Source: Candidatus Gastranaerophilales bacterium HUM_1 (GTDB lineage: Bacteria > Cyanobacteriota > Vampirovibrionia > Gastranaerophilales > Gastranaerophilaceae). From it: a stretch of DNA of 64,000 nt. Numbering within the stretch: the stretch's first letter is position 1; the number at the start of each line of letters is the position of its first letter. The stretch covers positions 124,001-188,000 of the forward strand of contig DAAY01000003.1 of assembly GCA_002103105.1 (NCBI GenBank). The letters run 5' to 3'. The translations under genes and the position numbers were made by a program. Below the pieces are notes generated by a model. The model was given only the letters and a program-made list of their open reading frames with translations, did no database searches and was not told where the DNA came from. Shown piece by piece: positions 25,846 to 36,752 of this stretch.

Positions 25846-26638
25846 TTATTTTTCAAGTTTATTATCTAGTTGGTGAAGAACTTTCATTCTTTGTGGAGGC
25901 CAGAATACTAACACTGCTCTACCAACAAATCTATCTTTTTTCAAAGTTCCCCAGTATCTACTATCTTGAGAGTTTCCTCTATTATCTCCCATCATAAAAT
26001 AGCTATCATTGTCTAATTTGAATGGTCCACATTTCATGACTTGGTCACTTTCTAAGAATAGTGGGTCAATATTTTTGTCTGGGCATTCAGGGTATTCATA
26101 AATACTTTTGATGTAATCTTCTTCGTATTTTTTACCATTGATATAAACGTAAGCAGAGCCATCTTTTTCTGCTTTTATTTCAATTGTTTCTCCAGGAAGT
26201 CCAACTACACGTTTGATGTATGCAACATCTTTGCAAAAAATTCCAGTCAGTCTTGCAAGTAATGGTAATGGGCTGTTTGACAAACGAGTTGATGGAGGAT
26301 AAAAAACCATAATATCTCCACGTTTAGGTCCATCAAAGAATCTAGAATATCTTTCGACAACGATTCTATCACCTTCTATAAGTGTTGGGTGCATAGATCC
26401 AGATGGAATCCATCTGATTTCTCCCACAAAAAATCTTATGATAATTACCATTACAACAACAAATACGACTGTTTCTATAACTTCGCATGTTGCACTTTCT
26501 TTGTAATTTCTATACCACTCTTCAAATGTATCAACTCTATGTTGAACATTTTCAGGTAATTTTAGCTTGAAATTCATCCATGCTGCTTCACGTTTTTCTT
26601 TTAACGCTTTTTTATAATTTTCCCAACTTTGAAATAAA

Positions 26639-26646
<8 letters not shown>
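25846..26646 (-). CDS. lepB: Signal peptidase I
   Basis: The membrane serine protease that removes Sec and Tat signal peptides. A transmembrane helix lies at about 57-73. The catalytic Ser84 is in PSGSMHPTL and the catalytic Lys145 in YIKRVVGLPGE. GDNRGNSQDSRYWG is the conserved box E. A charged 50-residue extension precedes the membrane helix. It is the last gene of the six-gene minus-strand operon and overlaps the polyprenyl synthase by 8 nt. Confidence 0.95.
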
Positions 26647-27517
<871 letters not shown>

Positions 27518-27518
27518 A

Positions 27519-28421
27519 TTATTTTTTATTTTTCTTAAGTTTTAAATAATTTACCTTATCCCAGCTTAAATCAATATACTTCGCTTGGTTACCCATGTCA
27601 CCGATTTGCGGTAAAATTGTATAAATTCTTTTAATTCTTTCATAAACTGTGCTATCAAGCATTCCCAATCTAATACTTGTTGTTTGAATTTTTACATATA
27701 CGTCATTAGGATTTTTCATATCCACATATTCGACTTTTTGGCCAGAGTATGACTCTACTGCTTTGACGATATTAGAAATTTCTTCAACTTTTTTAACTGT
27801 CCAAAAACCATCTATTTTAGGAGAGTTTGTTAATATTTTTAGGGCTGATTTTGTTTCTGATAATCCCATGTAATTTTTATTTGAAACTAGAACTCCATCA
27901 GATGTAAAGAAAGCTACTGGTTTGCTTTTCAAATCAGTCTTGATTACAGCAACTGGAACTCTCTCCCTAATAATAATTTGAATTCTTGCAGGGAAGCCAT
28001 AACGTCTTACGTAGATATATTTAACAACAGGAATTTTAAAGATTTCTTTTTTGATTGGTCTTACACTCATTAAAAAGATTGGAATTCTAGGAACTTTAAC
28101 GTCTTGTAATTCCTCATAGATAATAGATGTTGGAACAATACTATTATTTATGATTTCTACGGTTTTACCATCTTTTTTGGTAAACGCATCTTGCGGAAGA
28201 TACCATTGTGGAAGTTTGAAAAAGTGGTATGCACCATATAAAAGTAAGATTGTCACAACAAAACGAAGAAAACCCTTTAAACGGTTTACTCTTTTCCGTT
28301 TTTTTCTGATTTTTCTTTCTAATCGCTTATGTTTAACCGAATGCTTTGCGAGTGCAAACTCATCTACAATTTCTTCGGTTTTTTCATGCAGATTTTCATT
28401 GTTGAAATCTTCTTCTGTCAT
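27519..28421 (-). CDS. ftsQ: Cell division protein FtsQ (POTRA-type)
   Basis: A 300-aa single-pass membrane protein. Basic residues (KHKRLERKIRKKRKR) are followed by a transmembrane segment (FLRFVVTILLLYGAYHFF, about 49-66). A POTRA-like region follows and then an FtsQ domain with RRYGFPARIQIIIRERVPVAVI, the most conserved part. FtsQ links FtsB/FtsL to the divisome. Sequence is divergent, but its place directly after murC-murB-ddl is the classical position of ftsQ. ATG overlaps the ddl stop by one base. Confidence 0.88.
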   Translation of the reverse strand: MTEEDFNNENLHEKTEEIVDEFALAKHSVKHKRLERKIRKKRKRVNRLKGFLRFVVTILLLYGAYHFFKLPQWYLPQDAFTKKDGKTVEIINNSIVPTSIIYEELQDVKVPRIPIFLMSVRPIKKEIFKIPVVKYIYVRRYGFPARIQIIIRERVPVAVIKTDLKSKPVAFFTSDGVLVSNKNYMGLSETKSALKILTNSPKIDGFWTVKKVEEISNIVKAVESYSGQKVEYVDMKNPNDVYVKIQTTSIRLGMLDSTVYERIKRIYTILPQIGDMGNQAKYIDLSWDKVNYLKLKKNKK

Positions 28422-29374
28422 TATTTATTTAATCCTGCTCCATTTAATACAATTTGTACCAATTCATCATAGCTAATTCCCATAACTTTGGATTGTGCAG
28501 GAAGGTCACTTGTTGATGTCATCCCTGGAGAAGTGTTAATTTCAATAACATATGGAATACCGTCTTTTCCTACCATAAAATCTACTCTTGAAACTCCTCT
28601 ACATCCAGCTGCAATGTGAGCTTTTATTGCAACTTCTTTTGTTTTCTTTGTCAATTCTTCATCTAATTCCGCAGGAAGTATAAATTTAGACATTCCTGGA
28701 GTGTATTTTGCTTCATAGTCATACCATTCATTTTTAGGAATGATTTCTAATATTTCTGTTGCAAAATTTTTGCCATCTTTTTCTAAAACTCCAACTGTCA
28801 TAAAAATTCCATCAATGAATTCTTCAATAAGAACATCATCATTATATTTTACGGCTTCTTCATATGCTTGTGGAAGTTCTTCTTTAGTATTAACTTTTGT
28901 CATTCCGAAGCTTGAACCTTCAGAAACTGGTTTTGTAAATACAGGGAATTTCAAATCTTTAGTTTTTTCCATTACATCTTCGCCTTTTCTAACAAAAGCA
29001 GATTTTGCCATTGGAATATCTGGGTTAGCTGATAAAATTCTCTTGGTGTATTCTTTGTTCATGCAAATTGCAGAAGACATAACTCCGCAACCAGTATATG
29101 GAATTTGCATAATTTCTAAAATTCCTTGGATACAACCATCTTCTCCATATTTGCCGTGAAGTACGTTGTAAGCATAATCATATTGTCCTTCTTTCAATTT
29201 TTGAGCGATATCTGTATCAACCTCAACAAGTTCAGAATTTTTATAACCAAGTCTTTGTAAAGCCTCAAAAACTCCTTTGCCAGAACGTCTTGAAATTTCT
29301 GCTTCTGATGACATTCCTCCGCAAAGAACAGCTATTTTTGCGTTTTTATCTATTTTTTGTTCAAGATTTTCCAT
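28421..29374 (-). CDS. ddl: D-alanine-D-alanine ligase
   Basis: An ATP-grasp enzyme (317 aa) joining two D-alanines for peptidoglycan. VLCGGMSSEAEISRRSG is the N-terminal substrate loop. HGKYGEDGCIQGILE, KPVSEGSSFGMTKV and EINTSPGMTSTSDLP are the ATP- and metal-binding motifs. It overlaps murB by 25 nt upstream and ftsQ by 1 nt downstream. Confidence 0.96.
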   Translation of the reverse strand: MENLEQKIDKNAKIAVLCGGMSSEAEISRRSGKGVFEALQRLGYKNSELVEVDTDIAQKLKEGQYDYAYNVLHGKYGEDGCIQGILEIMQIPYTGCGVMSSAICMNKEYTKRILSANPDIPMAKSAFVRKGEDVMEKTKDLKFPVFTKPVSEGSSFGMTKVNTKEELPQAYEEAVKYNDDVLIEEFIDGIFMTVGVLEKDGKNFATEILEIIPKNEWYDYEAKYTPGMSKFILPAELDEELTKKTKEVAIKAHIAAGCRGVSRVDFMVGKDGIPYVIEINTSPGMTSTSDLPAQSKVMGISYDELVQIVLNGAGLNK

Positions 29375-30267
29375 ATTTCATTTTCCTTTTTATTTAATCC
29401 GCCCAAAAATATTATTTCTGGTTCTAATTCTATATTATAACTTTTTTTTACTTTTGTGTACATTTCAAACATCAATTCTAAAATGTCTGATGATGTTCCA
29501 TTATTATCGTTGACAATAAAATTTGCGTGATTTTCCCAAACTCTTGCTCCCCCGATTTTTAAATCTTTTGCTCCAACGGAATCTAAAAGTCTGCCAGCAG
29601 AATCTCCCTGCGGGTTTTTGAATATACTTCCGCAATTAGGGAGTGCAAGGGATGGTTGATGTGACTTTCTAAATGCCAAATTTTCATCCATTTGTTGTTG
29701 AATTTCTTCTTTTGGTTTTGTGTCTAGTTGAAATTCTGCTTGTAATACGATTAATTTATCTCGTTTACAGCGGGATTTTCTATATTCAAATTCCATATCG
29801 TCTTTTGAGTATTTAACAATTCCTTTTTCTGGAGAATAACAAGTTACATATGTAAGTTTGTCGCTGATACATTGACCGTTTGCAGAGGCGTTCATAAAAA
29901 CTTCTCCGCCAATGGAACCTGGAAACCCAATCATAAATTCTAATCCAGAGAGTCCAGCTTTACAAACTTCTTGTGATAATTTTGGGCCTTTAACTCCACA
30001 ATCTGCAACAACTTTAGAGCCTTCTATTTGAATAGAATTCATTTTTGTAGTTAGTGCAATTTTCCCGTCAAATCCATCATTTGAAATTAGTGTATTTGAA
30101 AGATTTCCAAACACGGGAAGATTTCCATTTTGTTCTAAAATTTGAACAAATTCTTCAACACTTTCAGGGAAAAATACTTCTGAGATTTTTCCACCTGTTT
30201 TGAATGTAGTAAGATTTTTTATTTCAAATTCTTTTTCAAAATTACTTGCCAACTTTTGCTCCTTCAT
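29350..30267 (-). CDS. murB: UDP-N-acetylenolpyruvoylglucosamine reductase
   Basis: A FAD enzyme (305 aa) that forms UDP-MurNAc with NADPH. NLTTFKTGGKISEVFFP is the N-terminal FAD region. GLSGLEFMIGFPGSIGG binds FAD phosphates. NCGSIFKNP contains the catalytic Ser, and AGRLLDSVGAKDLKIGGARV with the late EPEIIFLG completes the active site. It overlaps murC by 26 nt and ddl by 25 nt, so the operon is tightly coupled. Confidence 0.96.
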   Translation of the reverse strand: MKEQKLASNFEKEFEIKNLTTFKTGGKISEVFFPESVEEFVQILEQNGNLPVFGNLSNTLISNDGFDGKIALTTKMNSIQIEGSKVVADCGVKGPKLSQEVCKAGLSGLEFMIGFPGSIGGEVFMNASANGQCISDKLTYVTCYSPEKGIVKYSKDDMEFEYRKSRCKRDKLIVLQAEFQLDTKPKEEIQQQMDENLAFRKSHQPSLALPNCGSIFKNPQGDSAGRLLDSVGAKDLKIGGARVWENHANFIVNDNNGTSSDILELMFEMYTKVKKSYNIELEPEIIFLGGLNKKENEIWKILNKK

Positions 30268-31651
30268 CGTGTAGGGCTAAAAGTTCTTTTCCCAAAGCAG
30301 TGATTGTACCTGCCCCTAGTCCTATAACAACATCTCCAGATTTTAATGTTGGATAAAGTTGTTTTGCCACAGTTTTCATATCACCTTTTAGGTTTTCACA
30401 AGGGATATCGATTTTTTCTTTTAATTCATTTGTAAATGCTTCTGAATTAACCCCTTCAATAGGGTCTTCACTTGCTGCATAAACATCTGTAACGACAACC
30501 CTATCAACATCTGAGAATGCTCCCATAAATTCATTCCAAAGATTTTGTAATCTTGTGTATCTATGTGGTTGGAATACTGCAATTACATTTCTATTTTTGA
30601 ATGATTTTGAAGAAGATAAAGTCGCTTTTATTTCTGTTGGGTGATGTGCGTAGTCATCATAAATTGAAATTCCATCAAATTCTCCAACTTTTTGAAATCT
30701 TCTTCCCATTCCTGTAAATGTTGCAAAGTGTGGATTTACTAAATCCATTTGAACTCCTGCTTGGTGTAAACTTCCCCAAACAGCAAGTGAGTTATAAACA
30801 TTATGAACACCTTTCAAACAAATTTTCAAAGTTGTTTGAAGTTCGCCTTTATGATAAATATCAAATACTGTGTATTCTTCGCCATAATTGATATTTTTAG
30901 CTGAATAATCAGTGTTTCCGCCTATTGAGTAAGTTACGAATTTTGCATTATGTGCTAATTTGTGTTCGGTAAAGTATCTTACAAGTCTTTTAACTCCTTC
31001 GTTGTCTGTATTTGCCATAATAATTGCATTTTCACGAAGGTTTGATAGAAATTTTTCAAAAGTTTCTAATATTGATTCCAAACCGTTCTTATAAAAATCA
31101 AGGTGGTCTGGTTCTAAGTTATTTACAACAACTAAATTAGGCGAATATTTAACAATTGTGCCATCACTTTCATCGAGTTCTGCTATAAAGAATTTGTCGT
31201 GTGCTGCGTTAGCATTAGTATTTATTTCTGGAATTATTCCCCCAACGATGTATGAAGGTTTTAGATTTGCTTTTTCTAAAACGTAAGAGCATAATCCGCT
31301 GGTTGTTGTTTTGCCGTGAGTTCCAGAAAATCCGATGAAATATGGTTCGTGTTGTGCTATTTCTGCTAATAAATCTGATCTATGCCAAATAGGTAGTCCT
31401 AATCTTTTAGCTTTTTGTATTTCTGGATTGTTTTCTCTAATTGCTGTACTAGCTACAACTATACAATCATCAGGAACATTGTTCTCGTCGTGTCCAATGT
31501 GAACCTTTGCTCCAAGTTTTCTAACTCCTTGTACATATTTACTGTCATTTATATCTGAGCCTGAGACTTCAAAATCATTTTGAAGTAAATATTTTGCAAG
31601 TCCGCTCATTCCTACACCGCCAATGGCGATAAAATGATATTTCTTTTTCAA
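30242..31651 (-). CDS. murC: UDP-N-acetylmuramate-L-alanine ligase
   Basis: The first amino-acid ligase of peptidoglycan synthesis (469 aa). The N-terminal Rossmann motif is IAIGGVGMSGLA (8-19), the ATP loop GTHGKTTT (110-117), with ELDESDGT and NLEPDHLD following. AVFQPHRYTR and GAGTIT lie in the C-terminal domain. The start is TTG at 31651; AGGGA lies about 8 nt upstream and no better ATG exists. It is the first gene of murC-murB-ddl-ftsQ-prenyl synthase-lepB. Confidence 0.96.
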   Translation of the reverse strand: MKKKYHFIAIGGVGMSGLAKYLLQNDFEVSGSDINDSKYVQGVRKLGAKVHIGHDENNVPDDCIVVASTAIRENNPEIQKAKRLGLPIWHRSDLLAEIAQHEPYFIGFSGTHGKTTTSGLCSYVLEKANLKPSYIVGGIIPEINTNANAAHDKFFIAELDESDGTIVKYSPNLVVVNNLEPDHLDFYKNGLESILETFEKFLSNLRENAIIMANTDNEGVKRLVRYFTEHKLAHNAKFVTYSIGGNTDYSAKNINYGEEYTVFDIYHKGELQTTLKICLKGVHNVYNSLAVWGSLHQAGVQMDLVNPHFATFTGMGRRFQKVGEFDGISIYDDYAHHPTEIKATLSSSKSFKNRNVIAVFQPHRYTRLQNLWNEFMGAFSDVDRVVVTDVYAASEDPIEGVNSEAFTNELKEKIDIPCENLKGDMKTVAKQLYPTLKSGDVVIGLGAGTITALGKELLALHDEGAKVGK

Positions 31652-31776
31652 AATTAAATCCCTACTATTTATATATATTCTCTACTTCTGATAATTATTA
31701 TATACCAAAATTCTGTTTCAGCTAGAATATTATTATTTTTTAACATAGTTATATTTTTTAGCAAAAAAATATATTT

Positions 31777-32367
31777 ATGGGATTTTGTAGAAATACTATG
31801 TTGAAATTTCCCCCATTAAAACCTCATAAACCAATAGAAAATGTTTTTGTATATTCGCAAAAAAATAATTTTGGTTCTATTGTCTATAAAATGGCAAATA
31901 AGGATGGAAAATATGTTGGATTGATGGAAACTCTTCCTACAATTGTTAATAATAAACAACAATCTTATTCGCCAAATGCCACAAGTTATCCTTCTTTGTT
32001 AATTCAAAAGCTAAGTGTTGGTCCTAAAAGACAGGGGTTTGGTTCTGCTTTTATAAATATCGCAAAGAAAGATAGTTTTAAACATTTTTGTAATGGAAAT
32101 ATTCATTTAGTTGCGTCGGATATGTATGATGGACTTCATCCCCCTCAAGTTTTTTATAGAAAACTTGGTTTTCAATTTAATAAATCTTCTGGATTTACAG
32201 AGCGAAAAGTTGATGAATTTATAGCTGGGAAAATTCCAGAAAGTGACTTGTATGGTTTAGGTGATACTTACATGTTTTTTGAACATAATGTTGACAAGGA
32301 TGGAAAAATGGTTGAATCTATGAAAAAATTTAAAGAAAAGTTTCCAGAAATATTTGAGTGGTTGTAG
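31777..32367 (+). CDS. GNAT-like acyltransferase domain protein
   Basis: A 196-aa protein. LSVGPKRQGFGSAFINIA carries the acetyl-CoA pyrophosphate-binding motif A (R/Q-x-x-G-x-G/A as RQGFGSA), and QVFYRKLGF is motif B, so a GNAT fold is likely. The N-terminus has LKFPPLKPHKP, similar to the LKYPPVKYVPKP of the next gene; the two look like diverged tandem paralogues. No clear SD is present at ATG 31777; ATG 31798 is an alternative. Substrate unknown. Confidence 0.62.
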   Translation: MGFCRNTMLKFPPLKPHKPIENVFVYSQKNNFGSIVYKMANKDGKYVGLMETLPTIVNNKQQSYSPNATSYPSLLIQKLSVGPKRQGFGSAFINIAKKDSFKHFCNGNIHLVASDMYDGLHPPQVFYRKLGFQFNKSSGFTERKVDEFIAGKIPESDLYGLGDTYMFFEHNVDKDGKMVESMKKFKEKFPEIFEWL

Positions 32368-32369
32368 CA

Positions 32370-32945
32370 ATGAATATATTATCAGTTCTCAATCCACATT
32401 TAAAATATCCCCCAGTAAAGTATGTTCCAAAACCTATGCCAGATTATTTAATTCATAGGTCTGTTGTTAGATATTTTGATTATCCAGTTGATAATTTTAC
32501 AATGTTTTCTACAAAGAAATCTGAAGCAGGTGCAAAAACTGTTATGCGTTGTATCCCTGAACATATAGAAAGGGAGGGCAAAGTTGTTCCTTCTCTTTAC
32601 ATTGCATTTTTATTCTCAAGAATATCTGGTTTGGGAATGGGGTCTAAAATGTTGAATTTTGCAAAAGTACTTAGCAAACAATGGGATTGTGGTGGCAGGA
32701 TTCATTTACTTGCGGATAATTCTATGGATATAATGCGTGTCCCGCATCCTTTTTATTATAAAAATGGTTTGAGAGCAGAAGATTCAAAGGTCAATAGACG
32801 TCTAGCGAGATTTATTAAGCAAGGTGCAAGATGTACTTATTTAGATTTTGAGCCTGTACATATGTACTATCCTCCGTTAACAAAAACTCAAGAAAAATCA
32901 GGTTTTTGGAACAAGGTTAAAAATTGCTTAGGATTAAATTCTTAA
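32370..32945 (+). CDS. GNAT-like protein, paralogue of the upstream gene
   Basis: A 191-aa protein starting MNILSVLNPHLKYPPVKYVP. The central part SRISGLGMGSKMLNFAKVLS resembles the GNAT motif A helix, with the loop as GLGMGS. PFYYKNGLR resembles motif B. It begins 2 nt after the previous stop and is surely co-transcribed. ATG 32370 is chosen over the GTG at 32358, which lies inside the upstream gene. The sequence has several motifs in the same order as its neighbour, which supports tandem duplication. Substrate unknown. Confidence 0.6.
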   Translation: MNILSVLNPHLKYPPVKYVPKPMPDYLIHRSVVRYFDYPVDNFTMFSTKKSEAGAKTVMRCIPEHIEREGKVVPSLYIAFLFSRISGLGMGSKMLNFAKVLSKQWDCGGRIHLLADNSMDIMRVPHPFYYKNGLRAEDSKVNRRLARFIKQGARCTYLDFEPVHMYYPPLTKTQEKSGFWNKVKNCLGLNS

Positions 32946-32952
32946 AAAGAAA

Positions 32953-32976
32953 AGGTGAAGAGAATTCTCAACACCT
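32953..32976. terminator. Hairpin between convergent genes
   Basis: AGGTG-AA-GAG-AATT-CTC-AA-CACCT is an imperfect palindrome with an A.A mismatch pair, followed by TCTTTTT. It probably terminates the GNAT pair and perhaps leuS. Confidence 0.55.
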
Positions 32977-33005
32977 AATCTTTTTGAATTTTTAAAGTTT
33001 TAATT

Positions 33006-35510
33006 TTATTTAACTACGATATTAACAAGTTTCTTTGGAACGACAATAGTTTTTACAATTGTTTTTCCCTCAGTTAAGGCTTTAACTTTTTCACTATTTA
33101 GTGCAACTTGTTTCATTTCTTCTTGGTCAAGACTTTCATCTACTTCAATTTTATCTTTAACTTTTCCGTTAACTTGAACAACTAAAGTAATTGAACTTGA
33201 TTTAGCAAGGTTTTCATCCCATTCACACCAAGGTTCTTCGTGGATTGATTTTTCTCCGCCTAAATCGTGCCAAGCTTCTTCTGTCAAGTGAACTGCAACA
33301 GGTGACATAAGTTTGATTAGTGATACAACAGCAAAGCTCAATACTTGCTTGTCTTCTTCTGTCAAATCACTTTTCTTAGCTTGCCAATCGTAGATTGCAT
33401 TAGTTAATTCTCTATATTTAGAAATAACTGTGTTGAATTGGAAATCATTAGAAATATCATTTGTAATTCCTTTGATTGCAATATGTACAGTTCTTACTAA
33501 ATCGTCATTTGACTTGTCTTTAAGTGAACCAGCAACAAATTTTGGATAATCTAGTGAAATATTATCTTGGTTTGTTGAGATTAAACGCCAAACTCTGTTT
33601 AAGAATTTATAGCATCCTTCAACACCTGCATCTGACCAGTCAAAATCTCTAGCTGGAGGTGAATCTGAAAGGATAAATAATCTTGCAGTATCTGCTCCAT
33701 AATTTTCAAATATTTCATCTGGGTCAACAGTGTTGCCTTTAGACTTAGACATTTTTGAACCATCTTTAAGAACCATACCTTGAGTCAATAGGTTTTTGAA
33801 TGGTTCATCAAAATCTAATAATCCACAATCACGTAGAGCTTTTGTGAAAAATCTTGAATATAACAAGTGAAGAATTGCGTGTTCAATTCCACCTACGTAT
33901 TGGTCAACTGGTAACCAGTGATTTACTTTATCCTTGTTGAAACATTCTTCTGAATTTCTTGCATCAGAATATCTCAAATAATACCAACTTGAACATACAA
34001 AAGTGTCCATTGTATCTGTTTCACGAACTGCGTGACCGCCACAAACAGGACAAACAGTATCTTTGAATGTTTTTGATGTTGTAATTGGTGATTTTCCTAC
34101 AACAGAAAAATCAACATCTTTTGGTAATAATACTGGTAATTGATTTTCTGGAACTGGTTGAATTCCGCATTTGTCGCAATATACAACAGGGATTGGAGCT
34201 CCCCAATATCTTTGTCTAGAGATTAGCCAATCACGAAGTCTATATTGTGTTTTGAATTCTCCAAAACCTTTATCAACTGCCCATTGAGTTATTGCTTTTT
34301 TAGCTTTGGTATTTTTGATTCCATTAAATTCTCCAGAATTTACAAGAACACCTTCTTCTGTATAAGCTTCTGTCATTGTTGACGCATCAAGGGAAGTATT
34401 ATTTTCTGGTGCGATAACAACTTTCATTGGCATATTGTATTTCTTAGCGAAAGCAAAATCTCTAGTATCATGAGTTGGAACTGCCATTACAGCACCTGTT
34501 CCGTATTCAACAAGAGCATAATCTGCTGTCCATAGTGGGAACACTTCTCCATTGAATGGATTTTTGCAATGTGTACCTAATGGAACACCTGTTTTAACTC
34601 TTTCTGTTGAAAGTCTTTCGATTTCTGACATTTTGCGAGCATTTTCACGGTATTTTTCAACTTTGTCTTTATTTTCTGGAGTTGTAAGTTTTTCGATATC
34701 TTTGTATTCAGGTGCTACAACTAGGTATGTGATACCAAAAACTGTATCTGGTCTTGTTGTATAAACTGGAACTTCAATTTTTTCACCATTCGGAGCATCA
34801 ATTACAGGGAATTTAAAAATAGCTCCTTTTGATTTTCCAATCCAGTTTGCTTGCATAGTTTTAACGTTGTCGCCCCATCCAGATAGCTTGTCTAAATCTT
34901 CAAGCAACACATCAGCATAATCTGTAATTTTGATGAACCATTGAGATAAGTATTTTTTCTCAACAACGCTATCGCATCTCCAGCATTTGCCATCAATAAC
35001 TTGTTCATTAGCCAAAACTGTACCGCATTCATTACACCAGTTTACGGCAGCTTCTTTTTTATAAACAAGTCCTTTTTTGTACAATTGTAGGAATAACCAT
35101 TGTGTCCATTTGTAATATTCTGGTTTGCAAGTTGTAACTTCTCTATCCCAATCGTAAGATAGGCCAAGCATTTTCAATTGCTTTTTCATGTATGCAATGT
35201 TTTCATCTGTCCAAGTTTCAGGATCAACGTGATGTTTCATTGCCGCATTTTCTGCTGGCAAACCAAAACTGTCCCATCCAATTGGATGTAGAACATTAAA
35301 TCCGTTTGCCTTTTTAAATCTTGCAATTACGTCAGTAATTGTATAGTTTCTAACGTGTCCCATATGCAATTTCCCTGATGGATATGGAAACATTGATAGG
35401 GCATAATATTTAGGTTTGTCAGAAACATCTGGGGTTTTGAACGCATTTGTTTCATCCCAAATGTTTTGCCATTTTTTTTCTATTTCTTGCGGAAAATAAC
35501 TTTCTTTCAT
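33006..35510 (-). CDS. leuS: Leucyl-tRNA synthetase
   Basis: A class I synthetase of 834 aa. The HIGH-type motif is PSGKLHMGHVRNYT (about 44-57) and the KMSKS motif is DGSKMSKSKGNT (about 580). The CP1 editing domain holds TTRPDTVFG and TGAVMAVPTHDTRD. A zinc module is visible (WCNECGTVLANEQVIDGKC and WRCDS), with a further CDKCG site. SD GGAG precedes the ATG by 9 nt. It lies alone on the minus strand. Confidence 0.97.
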   Translation of the reverse strand: MKESYFPQEIEKKWQNIWDETNAFKTPDVSDKPKYYALSMFPYPSGKLHMGHVRNYTITDVIARFKKANGFNVLHPIGWDSFGLPAENAAMKHHVDPETWTDENIAYMKKQLKMLGLSYDWDREVTTCKPEYYKWTQWLFLQLYKKGLVYKKEAAVNWCNECGTVLANEQVIDGKCWRCDSVVEKKYLSQWFIKITDYADVLLEDLDKLSGWGDNVKTMQANWIGKSKGAIFKFPVIDAPNGEKIEVPVYTTRPDTVFGITYLVVAPEYKDIEKLTTPENKDKVEKYRENARKMSEIERLSTERVKTGVPLGTHCKNPFNGEVFPLWTADYALVEYGTGAVMAVPTHDTRDFAFAKKYNMPMKVVIAPENNTSLDASTMTEAYTEEGVLVNSGEFNGIKNTKAKKAITQWAVDKGFGEFKTQYRLRDWLISRQRYWGAPIPVVYCDKCGIQPVPENQLPVLLPKDVDFSVVGKSPITTSKTFKDTVCPVCGGHAVRETDTMDTFVCSSWYYLRYSDARNSEECFNKDKVNHWLPVDQYVGGIEHAILHLLYSRFFTKALRDCGLLDFDEPFKNLLTQGMVLKDGSKMSKSKGNTVDPDEIFENYGADTARLFILSDSPPARDFDWSDAGVEGCYKFLNRVWRLISTNQDNISLDYPKFVAGSLKDKSNDDLVRTVHIAIKGITNDISNDFQFNTVISKYRELTNAIYDWQAKKSDLTEEDKQVLSFAVVSLIKLMSPVAVHLTEEAWHDLGGEKSIHEEPWCEWDENLAKSSSITLVVQVNGKVKDKIEVDESLDQEEMKQVALNSEKVKALTEGKTIVKTIVVPKKLVNIVVK

Positions 35511-35597
35511 ATTTTCTTACTCCATTTATCCTCAATTTTAAGTATATCACAAATAAAAGATGTGATATTTTGCTTAATATTTTGGTAATGGCGATTG

Positions 35598-36311
35598 TTA
35601 TTTTGTATTCTTAAGAATATATTTGGCTGCATTTGTAATAGGCTCAACTGTTGAATCGTGGAAAATGATAGGGAAAATATCCGTAACATCAGAATCTTTT
35701 ACAATACAGTCGGTATCTAGATTTGTTGAAGTTGTTCCAATTGAGCATTTTACTTCTTTATTTGGTTTGCTTATTCCATTTACATCAATAAATCCTGTAC
35801 ATGAGTGTACATATTGTAGTTTTTCCCCAAGGGGAAGAGTGCAACCTTGGGCAAAGGATGCGGAACGAAAGCCGACAAATGTTCCATCCGCAAGTTGATA
35901 AACAGTGTATTGTCCTCCACCTTTGGAAACCCCAAATACTTCACCGTTAAACTCGTATCCAAAATTATTTTTAAGTGTACTTTCTCTATACCAACCTTTA
36001 ATTCCTGTTAGATTTCCATTAAAAATAGCACATACGGACATTTTGTTATCTGGCGTATGTTTTGTAAAATCATTTTCTGAGCATGGTTCTTCTACTTCTG
36101 CAAAATCCCAGCCGTAGTTTGCTTTATTTAGTCTTACTGATTGGTCGATTGAGGAGATTGCTTTTTTATATTTTGCTTTGTATTGTGCTCCTCTAGTATT
36201 TGCTATCAATGTTGGGATTGTCATAGCTGCGACAACGCCAATTATTCCTAATGTTATAAGAACTTCTGCCAGTGTAAAACCAAATTGTTTATATTTTTCT
36301 TGTTGTTTCAT
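35598..36311 (-). CDS. Prepilin-type (type IV pilin-like) protein
   Basis: A 237-aa pseudopilin-like protein. The leader MKQQEKYKQFG ends at G, followed by FTLAEVLITLGIIGVVAAMT, the conserved prepilin-peptidase site and hydrophobic helix with Glu at +5. The C-terminal domain is beta-rich with six Cys, consistent with disulfides. No pilus assembly gene is adjacent. SD GGAG is 7 nt before the ATG. A second gene with almost the same N-terminal helix lies at 42005. It may be a minor pilin or a type II secretion pseudopilin. Confidence 0.88.
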   Translation of the reverse strand: MKQQEKYKQFGFTLAEVLITLGIIGVVAAMTIPTLIANTRGAQYKAKYKKAISSIDQSVRLNKANYGWDFAEVEEPCSENDFTKHTPDNKMSVCAIFNGNLTGIKGWYRESTLKNNFGYEFNGEVFGVSKGGGQYTVYQLADGTFVGFRSASFAQGCTLPLGEKLQYVHSCTGFIDVNGISKPNKEVKCSIGTTSTNLDTDCIVKDSDVTDIFPIIFHDSTVEPITNAAKYILKNTK

Positions 36312-36425
36312 TTATAAACTCCAATATACAAAATACTATTCATATTAAGATGAAAATATTCAAATACGAATACTATAATAAATAATTTTATATAAAAAGT
36401 CAATAAAATATATAATTGTTCTATT

Positions 36426-36641
36426 ATGAACACTATTAAAGCAAAAATTAAAATGCTTGCGATTTCTCGAGGAATGACGCTCAAAAATCTTGCGGCAAAA
36501 TTGAGTGATATGACTGGTGAAAATTATTCATATAACAGTCTTTTAGGAAAGTTAAACAGGGAATCTTTATCGTTAAAGGAAGCTGAATATATTGCTCAAA
36601 TTTTGGATTACAAATTGGATTTTGTAGATATTAATAAATAA
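36426..36641 (+). CDS. Small helix-turn-helix protein
   Basis: A 71-aa protein resembling small Cro/C1-like DNA-binding domains: IKMLAISRGMTLKNLAAKLS is helix 1-2, followed by NYSYNSLLGKLNRESLSLKE as recognition region and IAQILDYKLDFV. A TATAAT at 36411-36416 ends 9 nt before the ATG and no SD is present, so the message is almost leaderless. The downstream 293 nt to the next gene hold only weak hairpins (one at 36753-36766 followed by six T). Confidence 0.65.
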   Translation: MNTIKAKIKMLAISRGMTLKNLAAKLSDMTGENYSYNSLLGKLNRESLSLKEAEYIAQILDYKLDFVDINK

Positions 36642-36752
36642 AAAAGGCACTGAAATATATTCAGCACCCTTGAAAGAATGATTGATTATGATGGATGATT
36701 CGATTTTTATTTTCCCCTAAAATTTAATTCCCTAATTTTTTATAATTAGTTC

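Noticed and set aside
30242..31651. A later ATG as the start of murC
   Set aside because: The next Met is after the Gly-rich nucleotide loop, so the TTG at 31651 must be used.
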